NCBI GenBank assembly: GCA_964439265.1
Contig: CAYTOA010000011.1
Span: 19,109 to 83,108, forward strand
Origin: JAGVPT01 sp964439265
GTDB lineage: Bacteria; Bacteroidota; Ignavibacteria; UBA10030; UBA8401
Direction of reading: 5' to 3'
Length of the DNA: 64,000 nt
Below, in pieces: positions 24,506 through 31,373 of the stretch. Each line of letters starts with the position of its first letter. Position 1 is the stretch's first letter. Below the pieces are notes generated by a model, which worked only from the letters and a program-made list of their open reading frames with translations, did not search any database and was not told the origin of the DNA. A program made the translations under genes and the position numbers.

Positions 24506-25732
24506 ATGGCGACAAAAATAGCAATGCCGAAACTTAGCGACACCATGGAAGAGGGTATCATCCTCAAGTGGCTGAAGAAAGAAGGCGAATCGGTGAAACA
24601 AGGCGAAATTATTGCCGAGGTTCAAACGGACAAAGCGGATATGGAGCTTGAGGCCTACGACACCGGTGTCTTGCGAAAAATATTTGTGCCCGAAGGAAAA
24701 GGCGCCGCAGTTGGAAAACCGATCGCGATCATCGGCAGCGCGTTGGAAGACATTTCATCCTTGCTGGTTGACACCGCGGCTCCAAGTCCCGGCCACGGAA
24801 CACCGGCTGCCGCAGCCGTTGCGCCGAAACCGGTTGATAATCCGCAGCCGTCCGCGGCTCCCGCAGCCGTTTCGGCCGGAGACGGAGACGGACGCGTCAA
24901 AGCATCGCCGCTGGCAAAAGCTATTGCCGCTCAGAACAAAATAGATCTGCATTCTATTACCGGGTCCGGTCCGATGGGACGGATCATAAGAAAAGATCTC
25001 GAACTTCCTCTTTCAAAGAGTGCCGGGCATTCGCCGCGCGCGTACGTTGCAGGAACGACACAGGAAATTCCTTTATCGTTAATGAGGAAGACCATTGCCA
25101 AGCGACTGGTTGAGAGCAAGACGACGGCTCCCCATTTCTATCTTACCTATGACGTTGACATGAAGCGAGCCATCGACCTTCGCGCTTCCTTAAATTCAAA
25201 CGGCGACGTGAAGGTAAGTTTCAATGATATCATCGTGAGGGCCTGCGCGTTTGCGCTCCGCAATCATCCCAAAGTGAACTCTTCGTTTGCCGGCGACAAG
25301 ATCATTCAGCACGGCGCGATCAATGTGGGAATTGCAGTTGCCATTGACGACGGCCTGATCACGCCGGTCCTACGCAATACGGATATGAAAAGTCTCTTTG
25401 ATATCGCAACTGAATCAAAGGAATTAGCGGCCAAAGCAAGAGACAAGAAACTCAAACCGGATGAATTCAGCGGCGGAACCTTCACTGTCAGCAACCTGGG
25501 AATGCTCGGGGTCGAGGAATTTGCGGCAATTATCAACCCTCCAGAGGCCGCAATACTTGCGGTAGGAGCGATAACAGAAAAGCCGGTTGTTGAAAACGGC
25601 CAGATTGTAACAGGACACAGGCTGAAATTGACTCTCTCCTGCGACCATCGTGTCGTTGACGGTGCCGTGGGTGCGGAATTTATGCAGGATGTGAAATTGA
25701 TCCTGGAAAACCCCTGGAAACTTGCATTGTAG
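24506..25732 (+). CDS. pdhC: Pyruvate dehydrogenase E2, dihydrolipoamide acetyltransferase
   Basis: A 408-residue E2. The lipoyl domain (about 1-78) has Lys43 in QTDKADMELEAYDTG, the ETDKA-like context of pyruvate complexes. An Ala/Pro-rich linker (about 95-130) leads to a subunit-binding domain (about 132-168, ASPLAKAIAAQNKIDL) and a catalytic domain with SCDHRVVDGAVGAEF near residue 380. Serine-rich substrate-channel motifs TTAPHFYLT and GGTFTVSNLGMLGVEEF are present. It ends the 2-oxoacid dehydrogenase region; rplM starts 90 bases later behind its own promoter. Confidence 0.93.
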   Translation: MATKIAMPKLSDTMEEGIILKWLKKEGESVKQGEIIAEVQTDKADMELEAYDTGVLRKIFVPEGKGAAVGKPIAIIGSALEDISSLLVDTAAPSPGHGTPAAAAVAPKPVDNPQPSAAPAAVSAGDGDGRVKASPLAKAIAAQNKIDLHSITGSGPMGRIIRKDLELPLSKSAGHSPRAYVAGTTQEIPLSLMRKTIAKRLVESKTTAPHFYLTYDVDMKRAIDLRASLNSNGDVKVSFNDIIVRACAFALRNHPKVNSSFAGDKIIQHGAINVGIAVAIDDGLITPVLRNTDMKSLFDIATESKELAAKARDKKLKPDEFSGGTFTVSNLGMLGVEEFAAIINPPEAAILAVGAITEKPVVENGQIVTGHRLKLTLSCDHRVVDGAVGAEFMQDVKLILENPWKLAL

Positions 25733-25766
25733 TTTTTCAAAGAAAAATCTTGCTTTTCCACTGGTT

Positions 25767-25797
25767 TTGGCGTAAATTTAAAAGCTCTATAATTTTG
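25767..25797 (+). promoter_or_regulatory. Promoter of the rplM-rpsI operon
   Basis: A perfect TATAAT is at 25788-25793, with a TTG at 25767-25769. The same bases also read TTG, 20 bases, TAATTTTG (25790-25797), an exact match to the Bacteroidota promoter pattern TTG-N19-21-TAnnTTTG. The start of transcription would be near 25800, about 20 bases before the rplM start. Confidence 0.75.
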
Positions 25798-25821
25798 AAC
25801 ATTTGAAACGTGGAGGTTGCT

Positions 25822-26271
25822 GTGGCTTTCGGAGATAAAAGCACATATTTTTTTAAGCAAAGTGAAATCGAACAGAAATGGTATCTTGTCGACGCGCAGG
25901 GGCAAACCCTCGGGAGAATTGCAACGCAAGTGGCAAAAATTCTCAGGGGCAAACACAAGCCGATCTTTACGCCGAACGTGGATACCGGAGATTTCGTCAT
26001 TGTCGTAAACGCTGAAAAGATCAAAGTGACTGGAAAGCGTACCGATCTGAAGGAGTACTTTCATTATACCGGTTATCCGGGCGGAGCGGTGTTCGAGAGC
26101 TTTAAAGATGTCATCAAGAACAATCCTGAACGAGTGATCGAACACGCCGTGAAAGGCATGCTTCCGCATAACCGTTTGGGAAAACGCATCTTCAAGAAAT
26201 TGAAAGTGTATACCGGCGCCGAACATCCGCACGCGTCTCAGAAACCGGAAACACTTGCCGTCAAAAATTAA
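25822..26271 (+). CDS. rplM: 50S ribosomal protein L13
   Basis: A 149-residue protein with the L13 core EQKWYLVDAQGQTLGRIATQ, DFVIVVNAEKIKVTGKR and AVKGMLPHNRLGKRIFKKLKVY. The GTG at 25822 is preferred to the GTG at 25810 because GGAGG (25812-25816) lies 5 bases upstream of it, and because it gives a length close to the usual ~142-150. It is followed by rpsI after 34 bases, the conserved L13-S9 pair. Confidence 0.96.
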   Translation: MAFGDKSTYFFKQSEIEQKWYLVDAQGQTLGRIATQVAKILRGKHKPIFTPNVDTGDFVIVVNAEKIKVTGKRTDLKEYFHYTGYPGGAVFESFKDVIKNNPERVIEHAVKGMLPHNRLGKRIFKKLKVYTGAEHPHASQKPETLAVKN

Positions 26272-26305
26272 ATCATCAACGCAATTATGATATTGAAGGA
26301 TTAGA

Positions 26306-26698
26306 ATGCCTCAACACAACATCACTGCAGTTGGACGCCGGAAGACTTCGGTAGCCCGGGTAATTCTTAAAGCCGGTTCGGGTGCGATCGTCGTCAACAA
26401 ACAGCCGTTTGAAAAATATTTCCCGCAGGAGATTTACCGGGCTGATATCACGAAGCCGTTCAGCGTGACCGAAACTGCCGGCAAATACGATGTTGCAGTA
26501 ACCGTTGAAGGAGGCGGGGCCGCCGGCCAGGCAGGCGCGATGCGTCTCGGCATCGCCCGCGCACTCGTTGAAGCGAGCGATGAATTCCGCACATTGCTGC
26601 GCAGCCACTCTCTTCTCACGCGCGATCCGCGCATGGTCGAGAGGAAAAAATACGGACAAAAGAAAGCCCGTAAACGATTTCAATTTTCCAAACGATGA
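26306..26698 (+). CDS. rpsI: 30S ribosomal protein S9
   Basis: A 130-residue S9 with AVGRRKTSVARVILKAG at the start, the middle GGGAAGQAGAMRLGIARAL and the conserved C-terminal tail RKKYGQKKARKRFQFSKR, whose last Arg reaches the ribosomal P site. Length is normal. It is co-transcribed with rplM. A 152-base spacer with a GC-rich palindrome separates it from rpsB. Confidence 0.97.
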   Translation: MPQHNITAVGRRKTSVARVILKAGSGAIVVNKQPFEKYFPQEIYRADITKPFSVTETAGKYDVAVTVEGGGAAGQAGAMRLGIARALVEASDEFRTLLRSHSLLTRDPRMVERKKYGQKKARKRFQFSKR

Positions 26699-26757
26699 CA
26701 GAGAATGTGCGGACTGCAGTTGGTTCGCGCGTTTTTGTTGCGTACTACCAAGCATAC

Positions 26758-26795
26758 TTTCCGACTTGTCCGGAAGTGTGGCGCCTCAGGCGCCA
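26758..26795. repeat. GC-rich palindromes in the rpsI-rpsB spacer
   Basis: TTCCG (26759 region) pairs with CGGAA across a short loop, and immediately after is a perfect TGGCGCC (26779-26785) / GGCGCCA (26789-26795) with loop TCA. There is no T-run, so this is not an intrinsic terminator. It may be a dispersed repeat or an RNA structure affecting rpsB. Confidence 0.5.
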
Positions 26796-26850
26796 TCCCG
26801 GGCGAGGATGACGAAGGTAGAAGACTACAACTAAACATAGAAGGAATAGC

Positions 26851-27645
26851 ATGCCACGAGTAGAACTCGCCGACCTCCTCGGTGCGGGTGCCCACTTCGG
26901 ACACCTCACCCGCCGATGGAATCCCAAGATGAAGCCATATATTTTTATGGAGCGCAACGGGATTCACATCATCGATCTAAAGAAATCACAGGAATTGCTG
27001 GAAGAAGCGTGCAACGCCATCGCGAACATTTCCGCCGAAGGGAAGAAGATTCTCTTTGTCGGCACGAAGAAGCAGGCCAAGGACGTAATTCTGGAAGAAG
27101 CAAAGCGCTGTAATCAGTACTATATCAGCGAACGGTGGCTGGGCGGCGCCCTGACAAATTTCACCACCATCAGGAAGAGCGTAAAAAGGCTGACGAACAT
27201 CGAAAAGATGGAGTCCGACGGCACGTTTGAAAAGATCACGAAGAAGGAAGGCCTCTTCCTCACCAGAGAAAAAGACAAATTAAGCAAGACCCTTTCCGGC
27301 GTTGTCGAGATGACGCGTCTTCCGGGCGCATTGTTCGTTGTTGACGTCAAGAAAGAAACAATCGCGGTGAAGGAAGCACGGCGGCTTGGAATTCCAGTGT
27401 TTGCCATTGTGGATACAAATTGTGATCCGGACGAAATTGACTATATCATCCCGGGAAATGACGACGCGTTGAAAACCGTGCAAGTGATCACGCGGGCGAT
27501 CGCGAACGCGATAATCGAAGGTTCAGAACGAGCAAAGGCCCGTCAGCAGGAAGTCTCCGAGGAGCGAGAAAAACAGGAGGACGTTCCCGCCAAGGAACCG
27601 GTCATCAGTAAAGAAGAGTCCGCGAAGATCGAAGAAAAAGAATAA
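26851..27645 (+). CDS. rpsB: 30S ribosomal protein S2
   Basis: A 264-residue S2 with DLLGAGAHFGHLTRRWNPKM, GIHIIDLKKS, FVGTKKQAKD, RWLGGALTNF and DTNCDPDEIDYIIPGNDDA. The last ~35 residues are a Glu/Lys-rich tail (REKQEDVPAKEPVISKEESA) beyond the core, as is common. It heads the rpsB-tsf pair. AGAAGGA precedes the ATG. Confidence 0.97.
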   Translation: MPRVELADLLGAGAHFGHLTRRWNPKMKPYIFMERNGIHIIDLKKSQELLEEACNAIANISAEGKKILFVGTKKQAKDVILEEAKRCNQYYISERWLGGALTNFTTIRKSVKRLTNIEKMESDGTFEKITKKEGLFLTREKDKLSKTLSGVVEMTRLPGALFVVDVKKETIAVKEARRLGIPVFAIVDTNCDPDEIDYIIPGNDDALKTVQVITRAIANAIIEGSERAKARQQEVSEEREKQEDVPAKEPVISKEESAKIEEKE

Positions 27646-27682
27646 CAACATTTCTATTATAGAAGAGAAAAGAAGACGCAGT

Positions 27683-28546
27683 ATGGCTATTACAAGTGAA
27701 ACAGTAAAGAAATTACGCGAAAAAACAGGCGCCGGCATGATGGACTGCAAGCGTGCCCTGGAAGAGACGAAGGGCGACATGGAGAAAGCGATCGAATACC
27801 TGCGCAAGAAGGGCGCTGCGACCGCTGAGAAGCGCGCCGACCGCGTTGCAAACCAGGGCATCGTCGTCACGAGAGTGGCGAACGGCGGAAAGCTCGGCGT
27901 GATCGTTGAGATCAACAGCGAGACGGATTTTGTGGCGCGAAACCAGGACTTCATTCAATTTGCAAACGACGTCGCAGCGATCGTCGAACGGAAGCTTCCG
28001 AAATCAATCGCAGAATTGCTCTTGCTTCAATACAACGACAAACGGACGGTGGGGGATGCGTTGTCCGAACTTGTCGGAAAAATCGGCGAGAAGATTGACA
28101 TCAAACGTTTCGATATCATCGTTGCGGAGAACAGCGTGATCGAAGCGTATACTCACATGGGCAGCAAGATCGGCGTTCTTGTGGAACTTGCAACAAACGT
28201 TGCATCGGATGAAGCAAGAACGATCGCGCGCGATATCGCGATGCAGACCGCTGCCATGAATCCGAGCGTGGTTGCCCGCGAACATGTCAGCAAGAATGTC
28301 ATCGATCAGGAACTTGATATTTACCGGCAGCAGGCAAAGAATGAAGGCAAGCCGGAGCAGGTTGTCGAGAAAATAGCGACGGGCCGGCTAGAAAAATACT
28401 TCCAGGAAGTTGTGCTTCTTGAGCAGAGTTTCATCAAGGATGCGAGCAAAATTATCAAGGAGGTTTTGCAGGAAGCTTCGGCAAAACACAAGGATACGCT
28501 CGCGGTTCGTCAATTCAAACGGTATCAACTCGGCGAAGAAAAATAG
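27683..28546 (+). CDS. tsf: Elongation factor Ts
   Basis: A 287-residue nucleotide exchange factor for EF-Tu. It starts with a UBA-like domain containing KLREKTGAGMMDCKRALEE, followed by the TDFV motif EINSETDFVARN that contacts EF-Tu. The two dimerisation subdomains and the C-terminal VRQFKRYQLGEE end are complete. It follows rpsB by 37 bases. A strong terminator begins 9 bases after its stop and separates it from pyrH. Confidence 0.97.
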   Translation: MAITSETVKKLREKTGAGMMDCKRALEETKGDMEKAIEYLRKKGAATAEKRADRVANQGIVVTRVANGGKLGVIVEINSETDFVARNQDFIQFANDVAAIVERKLPKSIAELLLLQYNDKRTVGDALSELVGKIGEKIDIKRFDIIVAENSVIEAYTHMGSKIGVLVELATNVASDEARTIARDIAMQTAAMNPSVVAREHVSKNVIDQELDIYRQQAKNEGKPEQVVEKIATGRLEKYFQEVVLLEQSFIKDASKIIKEVLQEASAKHKDTLAVRQFKRYQLGEEK

Positions 28547-28554
28547 TCGTTGAA

Positions 28555-28586
28555 AGAAAGGTCTCTTGCGAGACCTTTCTTTTTAT
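28555..28586 (+). terminator. Intrinsic terminator between tsf and pyrH
   Basis: A perfect 11-bp stem AGAAAGGTCTC (28555-28565) / GAGACCTTTCT (28570-28580), loop TTGC, is followed by TTTTTA. The pyrH start is only 15-20 bases downstream, with no room for a promoter after the hairpin, so pyrH-frr expression must come from read-through or a promoter inside tsf. Confidence 0.9.
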
Positions 28587-28600
28587 CAAAGAGGAACACT

Positions 28601-29335
28601 ATGCCGAAGACAGCGTACAAGCGGATCATGCTGAAACTCAGCGGCGAGTCGCTCATGGGGGACAAAGAATACGGCATCGACTCGGATGTCATCGGGAAGT
28701 ATGCTGAGGAGATCAAGAGCGTGCAGGAACTCGGCGTTCAGATCGGGATTGTCATCGGCGGCGGGAATATTTACCGCGGCATCGAAAACTCATCCGACGG
28801 AATCGATAAAGTCACGGGCGATCATATGGGAATGCTCGCGACCGTGATCAATGCGCTTGCACTCCAGAGCGCTCTCGAACATCATGGAGTCTTTACCCGC
28901 TGCCAGACGGCGATCAATATGGAACGCATCGCCGAGCCGTTCATCCGCCGGCGCGCGATCCGCCACCTGGAAAAAGGGCGCCTGGTGATCTTTGCCGCGG
29001 GGACTGGAAATCCTTACTTTACGACCGATACCGCTGCCGTGCTTCGCGCAATCGAAATCGGCGCGGACGTCATCATCAAAGGCACCCGGGTGGACGGGGT
29101 GTACGACTCCGACCCAGAGAAAAATCCTTCGGCAAAACATTTTCCGGAAATCTCTTACCAGGATGTCCTGCGAAAAGATCTGCGCGTAATGGATATGACG
29201 GCTATTACCCTCTGCAAAGAAAATCATCTGCCTATCGCGATCTTCAACATGAACATTCCCTCCAACCTCCGCCGGCTGATTCTGGGCGAGAAAGTTGGAA
29301 CCGCAGTGAACGACAGCGTGGCTGCCATAAACTAA
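28601..29335 (+). CDS. pyrH: UMP kinase
   Basis: A 244-residue bacterial UMP kinase that phosphorylates UMP to UDP. It has KRIMLKLSGESLMG, IGIVIGGGNIYRG, DHMGMLATVINALALQ and GTGNPYFTTDTAAVLRAIE, then DPEKNP and the C-terminal GTAVND. The ATG at 28601 is the start because GAGGAA (28591-28596) is just upstream; a longer frame open from 28550 runs across the terminator hairpin and is not expected to be translated. It is followed by frr, the conserved tsf-pyrH-frr order. Confidence 0.96.
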   Translation: MPKTAYKRIMLKLSGESLMGDKEYGIDSDVIGKYAEEIKSVQELGVQIGIVIGGGNIYRGIENSSDGIDKVTGDHMGMLATVINALALQSALEHHGVFTRCQTAINMERIAEPFIRRRAIRHLEKGRLVIFAAGTGNPYFTTDTAAVLRAIEIGADVIIKGTRVDGVYDSDPEKNPSAKHFPEISYQDVLRKDLRVMDMTAITLCKENHLPIAIFNMNIPSNLRRLILGEKVGTAVNDSVAAIN

Positions 29336-29360
29336 TCCAATAACATCGTTGGGTGAGGCT

Positions 29361-29918
29361 ATGTTAAAACAAATCTTAAAGGACGGCGAGGCCCGTATGC
29401 ACAAGGCCGTCGATGTTGTGCGGGGAGAGTTGACGAAAATAAGGACAGGGAAAGCGACGACCGCGCTTCTCGATTCGGTGAAAGTAGATTATTACGGAAC
29501 GATGACGCCGCTGACCCAGGTCGGCAGCGTGAGCGTGCCGGATGTCCATCTCATCACGATAACTCCCTGGGATAAGGGAATGCTTGTGCCGATCGAGAAG
29601 GCAATACTTGCCGCCAACCTCGGTCTCAACCCGGGCACCGACGGGACGGTTGTCCGAGTTCCGATTCCTCCTCTCAATGAAGAACGCCGCAAAGAGCTGG
29701 TCAAACTTGTAAAAAAATTCGGCGAAGAAGGAAAGGTCGCGATTCGCAACATCCGTAGGGACACGAACGAACACCTGAAAAAGGCGGAGAAGGACGAACA
29801 CTTTTCCGAGGATGACCGCAAGCGCGGAGAATTGGAAGTGCAGAAATACACCGACCACCATATCAAGGAGGTCGACAATCTGCTCGCAATGAAAGAAAAA
29901 GAAATTATGGAGGTCTAG
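29361..29918 (+). CDS. frr: Ribosome recycling factor
   Basis: A 185-residue protein, exactly the usual length, with LTKIRTGKATTALLDSVKVDYYG, TPLTQVGSVSVPD, GLNPGTDGTVVRVPIPPLNEERR and the long C-terminal helix RNIRRDTNEHLKKAEKDEH. It releases post-termination ribosomes together with EF-G. The ATG at 29361 gives the canonical length; an in-frame TTG at 29349 would add four residues. A terminator follows within 25 bases. Confidence 0.97.
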   Translation: MLKQILKDGEARMHKAVDVVRGELTKIRTGKATTALLDSVKVDYYGTMTPLTQVGSVSVPDVHLITITPWDKGMLVPIEKAILAANLGLNPGTDGTVVRVPIPPLNEERRKELVKLVKKFGEEGKVAIRNIRRDTNEHLKKAEKDEHFSEDDRKRGELEVQKYTDHHIKEVDNLLAMKEKEIMEV

Positions 29919-29942
29919 TCCGCCGCCCAATGGTCTTGTCAG

Positions 29943-29973
29943 AGCCTCATCGAGAGAATGGGGCTTTTTTTTT
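29943..29973 (+). terminator. Intrinsic terminator after frr
   Basis: Stem AGCCTCAT (29943-29950) / ATGGGGCT (29958-29965) with one T-G wobble and a 7-base loop, followed by an unbroken run of eight further T residues (29966-29973). It ends the translation-factor operon. Confidence 0.85.
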
Positions 29974-29988
29974 GCTCCGTCCTGGTCC

Positions 29989-30017
29989 TTGACAATTCGA
30001 GGGGCAAATGGTATCCT
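29989..30017 (+). promoter_or_regulatory. Promoter of the PspC-domain gene
   Basis: TTGACA (29989-29994), a 17-base spacer and TATCCT (30012-30017), followed by TTT. The transcript would have a leader of about 115 bases that contains a perfect 8-bp hairpin TTACGAAG-AAAA-CTTCGTAA at 30065-30084. Confidence 0.75.
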
Positions 30018-30138
30018 TTTCGGATGAATTGTCGCGGAAAACCGTTATTTGCGATCCTGTAACATTACGAAGAAAACTTCGTAAGATTATGTGAGGTCGG
30101 AACATTGCAGTCTTTATTTATTGATGGCTGAGGTACTT

Positions 30139-30804
30139 ATGGAACCGAAACGATTATTCAAGTCGCGGACAAACAAAATCATTGCCGGGGTGTGCGGCGG
30201 CCTTGCTGAATATTTTGACGTCGACCCGGTGATCATGCGCGTGCTCTTTGTCTTGTTGGCATTTTTCGGTGGCTCGGGACTCGTGCTCTACATCGCATGT
30301 GCGATCATTATGCCGAAACGTGTGATGAACCTGGGCGATGCGGATGCGCCGCCAGCCGAATCGCGATCCACGAACGCGAGAAAGCTATTCGGAATCGCTC
30401 TGATTGTCGGAGGTGCGATCATCCTCTTTTCGAACCTGGGAATGTTTTCATTTCTTCACATGTGGGACATTTCCTGGAGTTTCGTCTTTCCGATCCTGCT
30501 GATTTTGCTTGGGATGGCGATCATTTATTATCGCCAGGCGGAACGGGCCCCTGCGGCTGACCAGCCGGCAGATGCTCAGACGGAAACACCGCCTCCGCCG
30601 GCGCAGTATCGCACGTTCAGACGATCTAGGACAGATAAGAAACTGGGAGGCGTTTGCGGCGGGCTGGCAAAATATTTCTCCATCGATTCAACGTTGTTCA
30701 GACTCCTCTACATCATCTTGTGTTTGGCTTCTTTCGGGGCGGGCATCGTGCTCTACATTACGCTCGTGCTTCTCGTACCGTACGAAAATCAGCCCACCTT
30801 ATAA
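30139..30804 (+). CDS. Membrane protein with two PspC domains
   Basis: A 221-residue protein. A PspC domain occupies about residues 1-60 (RTNKIIAGVCGGLAEYFDVDP plus a transmembrane helix), a two-helix membrane region follows (about 85-135), and a second PspC domain fills about 155-221 (RTDKKLGGVCGGLAKYFSID). PspC proteins of the phage-shock family sense or counter membrane stress. No pspA or pspB lies nearby; the next gene is another LiaF-like membrane protein. ATG 30139 is chosen because GAGG is 5 bases upstream. A promoter lies at 29989-30017. Confidence 0.85.
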   Translation: MEPKRLFKSRTNKIIAGVCGGLAEYFDVDPVIMRVLFVLLAFFGGSGLVLYIACAIIMPKRVMNLGDADAPPAESRSTNARKLFGIALIVGGAIILFSNLGMFSFLHMWDISWSFVFPILLILLGMAIIYYRQAERAPAADQPADAQTETPPPPAQYRTFRRSRTDKKLGGVCGGLAKYFSIDSTLFRLLYIILCLASFGAGIVLYITLVLLVPYENQPTL

Positions 30805-30827
30805 GAATTTATTGACAAGGAAAAATC

Positions 30828-31337
30828 ATGGAACAGCATACTTTCAATCGGTTTCCGATCATCGGTTTGGTCCTCGTCCTTTTGGGCGTTGCGCTCTTGT
30901 TGAACCAAATGAGCATCATTCATATCGGCGGGTGGTCTCTTGTGTGGCTCGGACTTCTCATCTACGGGGCAGCGGTGGTTCTTCGCTCGTTCGTGAGCAA
31001 CGACAGGAGCAAAGTGTTCTTCGGCACGTTATGCTTCCTGACAGGGATTCTCTTCTTCCTGCGGAAGGGGGGCTTCATTCACGGGTCATTTTCGATCTAC
31101 TTTCCCGCATTCATCATTATCGTCGGCGTCGCGTTCTTCATGTTATTTGTTTTCAACGTCAAGGACTGGCATCTGCTCATTCCGTCATTGATCTTCCTCG
31201 GGCTCGGTGCGGCGCTGATGCTGACCCATCTTGGGTACTGGTACAGCAGAGATGTCTGGAGATCGATCGCTTCATATTGGCCGCTGGTTCTGATTCTTGT
31301 TGGAGGGACGATGCTGCTGAGAAGATGGAAAGCGTAG
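30828..31337 (+). CDS. LiaF-like/DUF5668 membrane protein
   Basis: A 169-residue protein with about five to six hydrophobic segments and almost no soluble part. The opening FPIIGLVLVLLGVALLLNQ and later repeats of the same type resemble the transmembrane region of LiaF/LiaI-type envelope-stress proteins. It follows the double PspC gene by 23 bases in the same direction and forms a two-gene envelope-stress unit with it by inference. It converges with polA, 36 bases away. Confidence 0.75.
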   Translation: MEQHTFNRFPIIGLVLVLLGVALLLNQMSIIHIGGWSLVWLGLLIYGAAVVLRSFVSNDRSKVFFGTLCFLTGILFFLRKGGFIHGSFSIYFPAFIIIVGVAFFMLFVFNVKDWHLLIPSLIFLGLGAALMLTHLGYWYSRDVWRSIASYWPLVLILVGGTMLLRRWKA

Positions 31338-31373
31338 CGGTGAACTGAGGTTTAGCAGAGAGAAAAAAACCTC

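Noticed and set aside
25306..26232. A 308-residue minus-strand frame across the end of the PDH E2 gene and rplM
   Set aside because: It spans a promoter and two conserved genes on the other strand and has no recognisable motif.
26505..26834. A 109-residue frame across the end of rpsI and the spacer
   Set aside because: Out of frame with rpsI, crosses the palindromes, and has no ribosome binding site or motif.
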